From: Streptomyces phaeochromogenes
GTDB taxonomy: Bacteria; Actinomycetota; Actinomycetes; Streptomycetales; Streptomycetaceae
Length of the DNA stretch: 32,101 nt
Assembly: GCF_001418655.1 (NCBI RefSeq)
Contig: NZ_LIQZ01000019.1
Span: 1-32,101, forward strand
Reading direction: 5' to 3'
The notes below the pieces were generated by a model. It was not told the DNA's origin. It made no database searches and saw nothing but the letters and a program-made list of their open reading frames with translations. Of the stretch, positions 6,247-14,568 are shown piece after piece (position 1 is the stretch's first letter; every line of letters begins with the position of its first letter). The position numbers and the translations under genes were made by a program.

Positions 6247-7707
6247 ATGTCGTCCTACTTCACCGACCTGGCTCAGCAGTACATCGACGGCGAGTGGCGT
6301 CCCGGTACCGGCTCCTGGGACATCATCGACTTCAACCCGTACGACGGTGAGAAGCTCGCGTCGATCACGATAGCCACCGTCGACGAGGTGGATCAGGCCT
6401 ATCAGGCCGCCGCCCGCGCCCAGAAGGAATGGGCCGCGACGAACCCGTACGCGCGTCGTGGTGTGTTCGAGAAGGCCCTGCGGATCATCGAGGAGCGCGA
6501 GCAGGAGATCGCCGAGGTGATCATCGCGGAGCTCGGCGGCACGCATCTGAAGGCCGGCTTCGAACTGCACCTCGTCAAGGAGTTCCTGCGCGAGTCGATC
6601 AACCTGGCGCTGCGGCCCGAGGGCCGGATCATCCCCTCGCCGGTCGACGGCAAGGAGAACCGCCTCTACCTCGTGCCGGTCGGCGTCGTCGGTGTGATCA
6701 GCCCCTTCAACTTCCCGTTCCTGCTGTCGCTGAAGTCCGTCGCGCCCGCGCTGGCCCTCGGCAACGGCGTGGTCCTCAAGCCGCACCAGAACACCCCGAT
6801 CGTGGGCGGTTCCCTGGTCGCGAAGATCTTCGAGGACGCGGGCCTGCCGGCCGGTCTGCTCAACGTCGTGATCACCGACATCGCGGAGATAGGCGACGCC
6901 TTCATCGAGCACCCCGTGCCGAAGGTCATCTCCTTCACCGGCTCCGACAAGGTCGGCCGCCACGTCGCCACCGTCTGCGCCGCGAACTTCAAGCGCTCCG
7001 TCCTCGAACTCGGCGGCAACAGCGCGCTGGTGGTCCTGGACGACGCGGACATCGACTACGCCGTGGACGCCGCGGTCTTCAGCCGGTACGTGCACCAGGG
7101 CCAGGTCTGCATGGCCGCGAACCGCGTCCTCGTGGACCGCTCGATCGAGGCCGAGTTCACCGAGAAGTTCGTCGCCAAGGTGAAGACCCTCAAGGTCGGC
7201 GACCCGACCGACCCGCAGACCGTCATCGGCCCCCTCATCAACTCCTCGCAGGCGGACTCCGTTTCGGGCGTCGTGACGCAGGCGATCGCCGAGGGCGCCA
7301 CCGCCCTCGTGCACGGCAACGTCACCGACAACCTCGTCGAGCCGTCCGTGCTGACCGGCCTGCCCGCCGACTCCGACATCCTCCGCCAGGAGATCTTCGG
7401 CCCCGTGGCGCTCCTCGTCCCGTTCGACGGCGAGGAGGAGGCCGTGCGGATCGTCAACGACACCCCGTACGGGCTGAGCGGCGCCGTGCACACCGCCGAC
7501 GTCGAGCGCGGTGTCTCCTTCGCCCGGCAGATCGACACGGGCATGTTCCACGTGAACGACGGCACCGTGCACGACGAGCCGCTGGTCGACTTCGGCGGCG
7601 AGAAGTCCTCGGGCATCGGCCGCCTGAACGGCGAGTCGACGGTCGGCGCCTTCACCACCCAGAAGTGGATCTCGGTGCAGCACGGGCGCAGCTTCTTCCC
7701 GTTCTGA
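6247..7707 (+). CDS. NAD(P)-dependent aldehyde dehydrogenase
   Basis: A 486-residue aldehyde dehydrogenase, which oxidises aldehydes to carboxylic acids. Catalytic landmarks are complete: Asn155 in ISPFNFPF, the cofactor-binding Lys178 in VVLKPHQNTP, FTGSDKVGRHVA (230-241), the general base Glu254 in LELGGN, the nucleophile Cys288 in GQVCMAANR, and EIFGPVA. Overall it resembles the benzaldehyde/vanillin dehydrogenase branch (MFHVNDGTVHDEPLVDFGGEKSSGIGR), so an aromatic aldehyde is plausible but not shown. ATG 6247 is preferred over TTG 6235 because GAGGGAT lies just ahead. It stands alone, 105 bp after the HTH gene, and is followed by a strong terminator. Confidence 0.92.
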   Translation: MSSYFTDLAQQYIDGEWRPGTGSWDIIDFNPYDGEKLASITIATVDEVDQAYQAAARAQKEWAATNPYARRGVFEKALRIIEEREQEIAEVIIAELGGTHLKAGFELHLVKEFLRESINLALRPEGRIIPSPVDGKENRLYLVPVGVVGVISPFNFPFLLSLKSVAPALALGNGVVLKPHQNTPIVGGSLVAKIFEDAGLPAGLLNVVITDIAEIGDAFIEHPVPKVISFTGSDKVGRHVATVCAANFKRSVLELGGNSALVVLDDADIDYAVDAAVFSRYVHQGQVCMAANRVLVDRSIEAEFTEKFVAKVKTLKVGDPTDPQTVIGPLINSSQADSVSGVVTQAIAEGATALVHGNVTDNLVEPSVLTGLPADSDILRQEIFGPVALLVPFDGEEEAVRIVNDTPYGLSGAVHTADVERGVSFARQIDTGMFHVNDGTVHDEPLVDFGGEKSSGIGRLNGESTVGAFTTQKWISVQHGRSFFPF

Positions 7708-7723
7708 CCTGCCAACTCCTTTA

Positions 7724-7759
7724 CGGGGCGCCCCTGCCGGCTTCGGCGGGGGCGCCCCG
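7724..7759. terminator. Terminator between convergent aldehyde dehydrogenase and FAD monooxygenase
   Basis: CGGGGCGCCCC and GGGGCGCCCCG form an 11-bp stem, with an inner GCCG/CGGC stem topped by a GCTT loop. It is placed to end both convergent transcripts. Confidence 0.8.
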
Positions 7760-7804
7760 CGCCGCGTCCCGGGGACACGGGGTGTGCGGTGCGCACGGCA
7801 CGCC

Positions 7805-9037
7805 TCAGCGGCGGCTGAGCAGATAGGCGTCCGGCCCGTACGCGGCGGCGATGTCCTGCGCCGGGATGCCGAGCATCGTGGAGAACGCCGTCACCACCGG
7901 CAGATGGGCCGCCCCGGGCTCGTCACCGGTGAGGAGGTCCCCGACCGCGTCCCGGAGCGCGGGGCTCAGGCGCAGCTGGTCGACGGCCATCCTCGCCGTC
8001 TGTGCGGTGCCCGGCTCCTGACGGCTCAGCAGGCGGTAGAGCGCCATCGCCACCCGCCCGGTCGCCGCCCCCGCTCCCGCGTGCTCCCGGGCGTACGCCT
8101 CGGCGGAGCCGTGCGCGGCGAGGCTCAGGGCGTCCTGGATGCCGAGGGTCGTGCCGGCCGCGAGGATCGGGTGGATGTGCCCGACCGCGTCGCCGACCAG
8201 CGCGAGCCGGCCCTGCCCGTAGTGCACTCGGGGCCGAAATCCGGTCGCGGACCACGTCAGCCGGCCCGCCGCGAGGGCGTCGGCCAGCGGCCGGCGCAGC
8301 ACCTCCGGCATCAGCGGCACGAAATGACGGTGCAGATACGCGTGCAGCGCGGGCGGTCGCGGATGCGTCGGGGGCACGTCGAGGACCACCCGGATCGCGT
8401 CCGGAGCGATGGAGTAGATGGCCACCCCGTGCCCGGGCACCTCGCTCGCGACCTGGAACGACTCGTAGACCGGCAGCCCGGGGCCTTCGAGCACGACACC
8501 GGCCGAGTGCGACACGACGGTCTGCGGGGTGTGCCCGAACAGCGCGCGGCGGATCCCGGAGGAGCGGCCGTCCGCCGCCACCACGAGATCGGCGCGCAGC
8601 CGCGTCTCCTGCCCGTCGCGGGTCAGCCGGACCGTGCCGTCCGGGGTGGCCGCCGTGACGCGGGCGCAGGTGAGCACCTCCACCCCGGGCCGTTCCACGA
8701 CGCTGTCCCGCAGCGCGTCCACCAGCTCCGCGTGGGGCATGGACACGGCCCGCATGCCCCGCCGGTACGGCACCACGACCGGCTCGTTCCCCTCGTCGGC
8801 CAGGTGCATGCTGACGCCCGTACCCCGGACGTGGCCGCCCTCCGGAAGCGCCAGGCCCCAGCGCAGCAGCACATCGGCGGCGGTCGGATGCAGCCATTCC
8901 ACGGCGAACGGCGAGGCGGGCCCCCGCTCCATGCGCTCGACCACCACGACCCGGGCACCGCGGTCGGCCAACGCGTGCGCGGCGGCGCAGCCGACCGGGC
9001 CGGCCCCCACGACGATCGCGTCCACGGAATCGCTCAT
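7805..9037 (-). CDS. FAD-dependent monooxygenase beside the prenyl synthase fusion
   Basis: A 410-residue group A flavoprotein monooxygenase. The dinucleotide-binding motif GAGPVG lies at residues 11-16, with the ribose-binding acidic residue Glu34 in VVVVER. The DG motif (AADGRSSGIRRAL, about 155-166) and the GD motif (LVGDAVGHIHPILAAG, about 280-295) follow in the right order. Family members hydroxylate or epoxidise aromatic or isoprenoid substrates with NAD(P)H and oxygen. The upstream frame continues far into the antisense of the next gene; ATG 9037 gives the flavin motif its usual N-terminal place. It diverges from the SQS/PSY-cis-prenyltransferase fusion, so an isoprenoid substrate is plausible, on context only. 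Confidence 0.88.
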   Translation of the reverse strand: MSDSVDAIVVGAGPVGCAAAHALADRGARVVVVERMERGPASPFAVEWLHPTAADVLLRWGLALPEGGHVRGTGVSMHLADEGNEPVVVPYRRGMRAVSMPHAELVDALRDSVVERPGVEVLTCARVTAATPDGTVRLTRDGQETRLRADLVVAADGRSSGIRRALFGHTPQTVVSHSAGVVLEGPGLPVYESFQVASEVPGHGVAIYSIAPDAIRVVLDVPPTHPRPPALHAYLHRHFVPLMPEVLRRPLADALAAGRLTWSATGFRPRVHYGQGRLALVGDAVGHIHPILAAGTTLGIQDALSLAAHGSAEAYAREHAGAGAATGRVAMALYRLLSRQEPGTAQTARMAVDQLRLSPALRDAVGDLLTGDEPGAAHLPVVTAFSTMLGIPAQDIAAAYGPDAYLLSRR

Positions 9038-9370
9038 GCCTGGCTCACATCCCGGGCTGGCGCCCTGTGTTGACGGTGCGTCACTGTTCGTGACCGATCG
9101 CCTACGGAACCTAACCCATGTCCGATCTCCGCCCCGGCGGCGTACCACGATCGGGCGAGAAGGTCGCCGAGCCCGCGCGGCGCGTCGACGGGACCGGTAG
9201 GAAGGGGGCACCGTCGGGTGGCGCACCTGGCCGTTCCGAGGGCCGTGCGGGGTCGTTGAGAGAGTGCCGCACCAGGCCGGTCCGTGGGCCGTTCCGGGCC
9301 GACGGCGACCGCTTTTCCGACCTATCGCCAGGCGTGACGTACGACGTGACGGCTGTGAAAGAAGGGCTCC
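9038..9370. promoter_or_regulatory. Divergent control region of the monooxygenase and fusion genes
   Basis: A 333-bp stretch without a gene. It contains TTGACG (9070-9075) and, overlapping this area, a short dyad GTCAC-TGTTC-GTGAC (9080-9094) 42 bp upstream of the monooxygenase start. GAAGGG (9361-9366) is the probable ribosome-binding site for TTG 9371. I see no convincing -10 sequence and no structured RNA. Confidence 0.4.
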
Positions 9371-11224
9371 TTGTCCCCCGTTCTCCCTCAGCCAGCCGCC
9401 CCCGACCCTGCCTCCGCCCCCGGCATCGCCGCCGCCTACGCGTCCTGCCGACGGCTGGTCAGGTCCTCCCGCTCCGTCGAGTACTCCGTCATGCAGCTGA
9501 TGCCGGCCGCGCTGCGCCCCGCGTGCTGGGCCATGTACGCCGCCGCCGTGACGACCGACGCCCTCGTCGACGACGAGGAGGGCAGCCCGGCCGAGCGTGC
9601 CGCGAGACTGCAGGCCTGGGTGGACGCCCTGCGCGCGGAGCTCTCGGAGACGGGGTCCTCGCCCGCGGGACCGCCGGCCGCGGGGCCCTCGCGCGCGGGG
9701 CTGTCCCGCGGGCCCGGGGGTGACGGCCGCGACCGCGGGGATCCGGTCCGCCGTGCCCTCGCGGACACCATCCGAACGTGGCAACTCGACGTCGAGACGT
9801 TGACGCCCGTCTTCACCGCCCTGCGCGAGGACGCCTCGGGCCGCCGCCCCCAGACCTGGCGCGAATGGAGCCTGCGCACCCAGGCGGAGAACACCCCGTG
9901 GGCGATGTGGTGCCTGACGCTCCTGACCCGGGCCGGAGTTCCCACCACGGTCCGCCAGGAGCACCTGGAGGCCATGCCCGCCTTCCTCGACGGCCTCTAC
10001 CTCACCGACACCCTCACCGATCTGGCGTCCGACCTCGGCCGCGGCATCCTGACGCTCCCCGAGGAGGCCCTCGCGGCCCACGGGGTCCCCGAGGCCGACC
10101 TCCTCGCCCGCCGCTGGACACCGCCCGTCGAGGCACTGATCGCCGGCCTGACGGACCAGGCCGACGACTGGCTGGAACAGCCCGCGCTGCAGCGGGGGGT
10201 GCACCCGGGGATGGCCGTCCTGCTCCGCACCTCCACCGACCTCTTCCGGGCCCGCGTCCGCACCGCCCGCCGGCTCGGCCCCGCGCTGCTCCACCGCACC
10301 GCCGAACTGTCCCCGGCCGTACGGCTGCGGCTGCTCGCCCCCGCCCGCGTCCGTGCCGTACGCGCCTGGCGGCAGGCCGCGCTCGTGCAGCCGGCCGAGC
10401 CCGTGGTGGTCCTGCCCGAGCCCAGGCGCGAGGCCGACCCGGCGTTCCTCCCGCCGGTGCCGCCCCGCCCCCACCCGAGCGGGGAGCGCGCACCGGACAT
10501 CCCCGCGGAGCGGCTGCCCCGGCACGTCGGCGTCATCATGGACGGCAACGGCCGCTGGGCCGCCCAGCAGGGACTGCCCCGCAGCGAGGGCCACCGCGTC
10601 GGCTCTGACGCCACCCGCGACGTCGTCCACGGGGCGCTGGAGCTCGGCCTGAGCCATCTGACGCTCTACGCGTTCTCCACCGAGAACTGGCGGCGCGACG
10701 CGAGCGAGGTCGCCCGGCTGTTCCGCACCATGCACGACACCCTGCGCGACTCGGACCTGCGCTCCCTCGACGTCCGTCTGCGCTGGGCGGGCAGCCCCGA
10801 GGGCCTCCCGGTCGACCTGGTCGACGCGCTCCGGCAGAGCGCGCGCGACAGCCGCCACCGGACCGGGCTGACGCTCACGCTGTGCGTCAACTACGGGGGC
10901 CGCGCCGAACTCGTACAGGCCGCGGCGGGACTGGCCCGCGCGGCAGCGGCGGGCGAGCTGGACCCGGACCACATCGACGAACGCCTCCTCGCCGCCCACC
11001 TGCCGCACCCCCACCTCCCGGAGGTCGACCTGCTGTGGCGCACCGGCGGGGAGCACCGGATCTCCAACTTCCTGCCCTGGCACCTCAGTTACAGCGAACT
11101 CCACTTCACCGACACGCTGTGGCCCGAGGTCGACCGCCGCGACCTGTGGCGGGCGGTCAGCACGTACACCCAGCGCAGGCGACGGCACGGGGCCGCACCG
11201 GTCGTGGAGGGCACGCGGGTCTGA
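9371..11224 (+). CDS. Fusion of squalene/phytoene-synthase-like domain and cis-prenyltransferase
   Basis: A 617-residue two-domain protein. Residues about 15-270 match the squalene/phytoene synthase family: AAYASCRRLVRSSRSVEYSV, MPAALRPACWAMYAAAVTTD, a first Asp motif DALVDD (63-68) and a second, DLASDLGRGILTLPEE (217-232), equivalent to the family's DxxxD-rGRxYLP. A low-complexity Gly/Pro/Ser/Arg insert (about 92-125) interrupts it. A proline-rich linker (about 340-380) leads to a complete UppS-type cis-prenyltransferase (383-610): HVGVIMDGNGRWAAQQG with catalytic Asp391, EGHRVGSD, FSTENWRRD, LCVNYGGRAEL, and DLLWRTGGEHRISNF with Arg557, Arg563 and Ser565, then Glu576. Both halves therefore look catalytically competent. 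A chain made by one domain may be condensed or cyclised by the other; the product is unknown. The start is TTG 9371 after GAAGGG; a later start is possible. Confidence 0.85.
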   Translation: MSPVLPQPAAPDPASAPGIAAAYASCRRLVRSSRSVEYSVMQLMPAALRPACWAMYAAAVTTDALVDDEEGSPAERAARLQAWVDALRAELSETGSSPAGPPAAGPSRAGLSRGPGGDGRDRGDPVRRALADTIRTWQLDVETLTPVFTALREDASGRRPQTWREWSLRTQAENTPWAMWCLTLLTRAGVPTTVRQEHLEAMPAFLDGLYLTDTLTDLASDLGRGILTLPEEALAAHGVPEADLLARRWTPPVEALIAGLTDQADDWLEQPALQRGVHPGMAVLLRTSTDLFRARVRTARRLGPALLHRTAELSPAVRLRLLAPARVRAVRAWRQAALVQPAEPVVVLPEPRREADPAFLPPVPPRPHPSGERAPDIPAERLPRHVGVIMDGNGRWAAQQGLPRSEGHRVGSDATRDVVHGALELGLSHLTLYAFSTENWRRDASEVARLFRTMHDTLRDSDLRSLDVRLRWAGSPEGLPVDLVDALRQSARDSRHRTGLTLTLCVNYGGRAELVQAAAGLARAAAAGELDPDHIDERLLAAHLPHPHLPEVDLLWRTGGEHRISNFLPWHLSYSELHFTDTLWPEVDRRDLWRAVSTYTQRRRRHGAAPVVEGTRV

Positions 11225-11340
11225 AGTCCCGGATTCCGTCCCGGAGTTCCCGGCTCTCATTGAGGACAGAAGCTGACCGCAAGGGTCCGTAACTTGGTTG
11301 ATGTCAGCAGGCAAGAGGACCCGATGAGAGGCGGCCACTC

Positions 11341-11889
11341 ATGGTCATGCACGTGCACGCCGAGGCCCACGGCGACGAGCGCGGCGCGCTGCTCGCCTTC
11401 CTGGACGAGCAGCGCGGGGGCATCCGCCGGACGTTGCTCGGCCTGACCGACGAGCAGGCCGCGACCCGGCCGAGCGCCAGCGAGCTCTCGCTCTCCGGGC
11501 TGCTCAAGCACGTCGCCGAGACCGAGCAGGGCTGGCTGTCGCGGGCCCGGCAGGTGGCGCCCGACACCCAGCGCTCCGAGGAGAACTGGGGCGACAGCTT
11601 CCGGCTCGTCGGCGACGAGACCGTCGAGTCGATGCTCGCCCACTGGGACAAGATCGCCCGGCAGACCGAGGACTTCATCCGGACGGTGCCCAGCCTGAAC
11701 GACACCTTCCCGCTGCCCGACGAGCCCTGGTTCCCGGACGACGAGGCCGTGTCCATGCGCTGGGTGATGCTCCGCCTGATCGCCGAGATGGCCCGGCATG
11801 CCGGCCACGCGGACGTCATCCGCGAGTCCCTGGACGGGAAGACCGCCTTCGAACTGGTCGCGCAGGAGCAGGGCGCCTCCTGGGGGTGA
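11341..11889 (+). CDS. DinB/DUF664 family protein
   Basis: A 182-residue four-helix-bundle protein of the DinB-like DUF664 family, which in actinobacteria includes mycothiol-dependent transferases and metal-binding detoxification proteins. Metal-ligand histidines are in the expected places: His57 in LLKHVAETE and His153/His156 in MARHAGHADVIRE. The family features SLSGLLKHVAETEQGWLS and WVMLRLIAEMARHAGHADVI are plain. AGAGGCGG precedes ATG 11341; ATG 11347 is an alternative. It is 116 bp after the fusion gene on the same strand; that gap has no clear terminator, so some read-through is possible, but I do not link the functions. Confidence 0.8.
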   Translation: MVMHVHAEAHGDERGALLAFLDEQRGGIRRTLLGLTDEQAATRPSASELSLSGLLKHVAETEQGWLSRARQVAPDTQRSEENWGDSFRLVGDETVESMLAHWDKIARQTEDFIRTVPSLNDTFPLPDEPWFPDDEAVSMRWVMLRLIAEMARHAGHADVIRESLDGKTAFELVAQEQGASWG

Positions 11890-11964
11890 GTCCGGGGGTG
11901 GCCGGGAGGTGGCCCGGGGGTGGGCCTGAGGTGAGGCGCCCCCCGGCCCCGGGGAGGTGGGCCA

Positions 11965-11970
11965 TACGCT
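11965..11970 (+). promoter_or_regulatory. -10 element of a probably leaderless padR transcript
   Basis: TACGCT ends 6 nt before the PadR ATG at 11977, so transcription would begin at or next to the start codon. No ribosome-binding site precedes the ATG closely; the GGGGAGG further up lies upstream of this -10. Confidence 0.45.
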
Positions 11971-11976
11971 GGCTCC

Positions 11977-12618
11977 ATGTCAGCGATCCGTCTCCTCGTG
12001 CTCGGCGCCGTGCGCCAGCACGGCCGGGCCCACGGCTACCAGGTGCGCAACGACCTGGAGTACTGGGGCGCGCACGAGTGGTCCAACGCCAAGCCGGGCT
12101 CGATCTACCACGCGCTCAAGCAGATGGCGAAGCAGGGACTGCTGCTCGCCCACGAGATCGCGCCCTCCACGGCCGGCGGCCCGCCGCGCACCGAGTACGA
12201 GATCACGGAGGCGGGCACCGGGGAGTACCTCACGCTGCTGCGCCACTACCTCACCGCGTACGACCAGAAGCCGGACGTGCTCACCGCCGCGCTCGGATTC
12301 ATGGTCGACCTGGACCGCGAGGAGGTCCTCGAACTGCTCGAGGAGCGGGTGCGCGCCATCGAGGAGTGGCGCAAGGGCGTCACCGAGTACTACACGCCCG
12401 AGGAAGGCCCCGAACAGCTGGGCCACATCGGCGAGATCATGAACTTCTGGGTCACCTCCGCGGACACCGGCGCCCAGTGGACCCGCGGCCTGATCGAACG
12501 GATCAGGGGCGGTGCGTACGTCTTCTCCGGCGAGGGCGATCCGTTCGTGGGGGTGCTGGCGGACGACGACGAGAACCCGTACGCGACGGGGAAGTCCCAT
12601 CCGGGGGACGCGCACTGA
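11977..12618 (+). CDS. PadR family transcriptional regulator
   Basis: A 213-residue PadR regulator. The N-terminal winged helix-turn-helix is clear: LLVLGAVRQHGRAHGYQVRN, then KPGSIYHALKQMAKQGLL and PPRTEYEITEAGTGEYLTLL (to about residue 85). The C-terminal PadR/Vir-type helical dimer domain follows, with a disordered acidic end. PadR proteins repress neighbouring transporter or stress genes and are released by a ligand. The DrrAB-type ABC genes start 168 bp downstream, and two copies of a palindrome stand in that gap. This gene most likely represses that exporter. Confidence 0.92.
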   Translation: MSAIRLLVLGAVRQHGRAHGYQVRNDLEYWGAHEWSNAKPGSIYHALKQMAKQGLLLAHEIAPSTAGGPPRTEYEITEAGTGEYLTLLRHYLTAYDQKPDVLTAALGFMVDLDREEVLELLEERVRAIEEWRKGVTEYYTPEEGPEQLGHIGEIMNFWVTSADTGAQWTRGLIERIRGGAYVFSGEGDPFVGVLADDDENPYATGKSHPGDAH

Positions 12619-12685
12619 GCGAGGCACGGGCGCTCGGCGAGGACACGCGCGCTCGGCGGGCCCGGCAGGCTCGGAGAATTTTCAC

Positions 12686-12754
12686 TAATCAAGTTTGACT
12701 AAATGCTCGGACGGGCATACGGTTCACCGTCGCACTAGTAGTCAAGTTTGATTA
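12686..12754. promoter_or_regulatory. Two palindromic operators ahead of the ABC exporter
   Basis: Site 1 is TAATCAAGTTTGACTA (12686-12701) and site 2 is TAGTCAAGTTTGATTA (12739-12754). Each is a near-perfect 16-bp palindrome with half-sites TA[AG]TCAA, and they sit 53 bp apart, close to five helical turns. The AT-rich sites stand out from the GC-rich surroundings. Site 2 ends 31 bp before the ABC ATPase ATG. The PadR protein encoded just upstream is the likely binder. Confidence 0.75.
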
Positions 12755-12785
12755 CCCTGAAGTGACCGGAAGCGAAGGGAGCCCG

Positions 12786-13730
12786 ATGACCGACGTGATC
12801 GTCGTCGAGGGCGTACGGAAGAGGTACGGAGACAAGCACGCGCTGGACGGGCTCGACCTGAGCGTCGGGCGCGGCACGGTGCACGGAGTGCTCGGGCCGA
12901 ACGGCGCGGGCAAGACGACCCTGGTCCGCATACTGGCCACCCTGCTGCGGCCCGACGAGGGCCGCGTCGAGGTGGCGGGGCACGACGTGCGGACGGACGC
13001 GCACGAGGTGCGCTTCCGCATCGGACTGCTCGGCCAGCACGCGGCGCTCGACGAGGAACTCGGCGGACGGCAGAACCTGGAGATGTTCGGCCGCCTCTAC
13101 CACCTGGGCGCCCGCCGCGCGCGTGTGCGGGCCGACGCCCTCCTGGAGCGCTTCGGCCTCGCGGACACGGGCCGCAAGGCGGTCAAGCAGTACAGCGGCG
13201 GCATGCGGCGCCGCCTCGACCTCGCCGCCTCGCTCATCACCGAACCGGAGGTGCTCTTCCTGGACGAGCCGACGACGGGCCTCGACCCACGAGGCCGCGC
13301 GGAGGTGTGGGACGCGGTGCGCTCCCTGGTAGGAGGCGGCACGACCGTGCTGCTCACCACGCAGTACCTGGAGGAGGCGGACCAGCTCGCCGACCGTATC
13401 TCGGTCGTCGACCGGGGCCAGGTCATCGCGGACGGCACGGCGGACGAGCTGAAGGCGAAGACGGGCGGCGACCGGATCGACGTCGTCCTGCACGACGCGG
13501 GCCAACTGGGCGCCGCGGTGGCCCTGTTGCCCTTCGACAAGGCCACCCTGTCCGTGGACACCGACCGTCGCCTCCTCAGCGCCCCGGTCACCGACCGCAT
13601 GACGGCCCTCGCCGGGGCCGTACGCGCCCTGGAGGAGGCCGGGATAGAGGCCGAGGACATCGCGCTGCGCCGGCCGACCCTGGACGAGGTCTTCCTGCAC
13701 CTGACCGGCAAGCCCGAGGAGGCCGCGTGA
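12786..13730 (+). CDS. DrrA-type ABC exporter ATP-binding protein
   Basis: A 314-residue ABC ATPase of the daunorubicin-resistance (DrrA) group. Walker A is GPNGAGKT (37-44), the signature YSGGM (136-140) and Walker B VLFLDEP (156-162). The H-loop histidine is replaced by glutamine in [15 protein letters not shown], as is usual for DrrA proteins. A C-terminal DrrA-type domain ends [18 protein letters not shown] 12786 follows AAGGGAG; GTG 12762 in frame is less likely. It energises export with the permease encoded next, whose GTG overlaps its stop (GTGA). The natural substrate is unknown; a drug or lipid-like compound is typical. Confidence 0.93.
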   Translation: MTDVIVVEGVRKRYGDKHALDGLDLSVGRGTVHGVLGPNGAGKTTLVRILATLLRPDEGRVEVAGHDVRTDAHEVRFRIGLLGQHAALDEELGGRQNLEMFGRLYHLGARRARVRADALLERFGLADTGRKAVKQYSGGMRRRLDLAASLITEPEVLFLDEPTTGLDPRGRAEVWDAVRSLVGGGTTVLLTTQYLEEADQLADRISVVDRGQVIADGTADELKAKTGGDRIDVVLHDAGQLGAAVALLPFDKATLSVDTDRRLLSAPVTDRMTALAGAVRALEEAGIEAEDIALRRPTLDEVFLHLTGKPEEAA

Positions 13731-14518
13731 GTACGTCGTTGAGCTGGGCCGTCACCGACTCCTGGACCATGACCCGCCGCGAGCTCGCCCACTGGGCGCG
13801 GCAGCCCTTCCAGGTCTTCGTGGGGCTGGCGTTCCCCGTGATGCTCCTGCTGATGTTCGGCTATCTGATGGGCGGCGGCAGCGGCATCTCGGGCGACTAC
13901 CGCGAGTACCTGGTGCCGGGCATGTTCGCGCTGACCATGGCCTTCGGCCTGGACGCCACGATGGTCGCGGTCACCCAGGACCTCAACAAGGGGGTGATCG
14001 ACCGGTTCCGGTCGATGCCGATGGCCGTCGGCGCCGTGCTCGTGGGCCGTTCGGCCGCGGACATGCTGCAGTCGGCCCTCTCCCTGGTGGTCCTCGTCGG
14101 CGTCGGGCTCGCGGTCGGCTGGACCTGGCACGGCTCGTTCGCGGCCTTCCTGGGCGCGCTCGGCCTGCTGCTCCTGCTCCGGTTCGCGATGCTGTGGATG
14201 GGCATCCACCTGGCCATGGTCGCGGGCAAGCCCGAACTGGTGGTCACCGTGCAGATCCTGGTCTGGCCGGTGAGCTTCCTCTCCAACGCCTTCGCCACCC
14301 CCGAGTCCATGCCGGGCTGGCTGGGGGCGACCGTCGAGTGGAACCCCATGTCCGCGACGGCCACCGCCGTCCGTGACCTGTTCGGCAACGAAGGCGGCGC
14401 CGCGAGCACCTCCTGGGCGGCGGAACACGCCCAACTGCTGGCGGTGCTCTGGCCACTCGCCCTGATCGCGGTGTTCTTCCCATTGGCGGTACGGAGGTTC
14501 GGAGCCCTGAGCAAGTAG
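13727..14518 (+). CDS. DrrB-type ABC exporter permease
   Basis: A 263-residue ABC-2 family permease with six predicted membrane segments, for example [52 protein letters not shown] and [19 protein letters not shown]. The DrrB-type signatures [17 protein letters not shown] and [12 protein letters not shown] are present, as is the segment [15 protein letters not shown] 13727 overlaps the ATPase stop, so the two genes are translationally coupled. Together they form one exporter controlled, most likely, by the upstream PadR protein. Confidence 0.92.
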   Translation: MSTSLSWAVTDSWTMTRRELAHWARQPFQVFVGLAFPVMLLLMFGYLMGGGSGISGDYREYLVPGMFALTMAFGLDATMVAVTQDLNKGVIDRFRSMPMAVGAVLVGRSAADMLQSALSLVVLVGVGLAVGWTWHGSFAAFLGALGLLLLLRFAMLWMGIHLAMVAGKPELVVTVQILVWPVSFLSNAFATPESMPGWLGATVEWNPMSATATAVRDLFGNEGGAASTSWAAEHAQLLAVLWPLALIAVFFPLAVRRFGALSK

Positions 14519-14530
14519 CGGGGGAGGGGA

Positions 14531-14568
14531 GGCGGCGGTCGGCTCAGTGGTGGAAGCCGGTCGCCGCC
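14531..14568. terminator. Hairpin at the junction of the permease and gadB 3' ends
   Basis: GGCGGCG (14531-14537) pairs with CGCCGCC (14562-14568), and the inner GTCGGCT/AGCCGGT largely pairs too. It overlaps the last codons of the leftward decarboxylase gene and could end the rightward ABC transcript. No T-run follows. Confidence 0.4.

Noticed and set aside
6247..7707. Aldehyde dehydrogenase as a third member of the terpenoid locus
   Set aside because: It converges on the monooxygenase with a strong terminator between them, and stands next to the WhiJ-like locus; no evidence links it to the fusion enzyme.
9038..11338. Upstream extension of the monooxygenase reading frame to a 1177-codon leftward frame
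   Set aside because: It is antisense to the fusion gene, composed of low-complexity Arg/Gly/Ala/Val-rich sequence, and has no motif; the flavin motif fixes the start at 9037.
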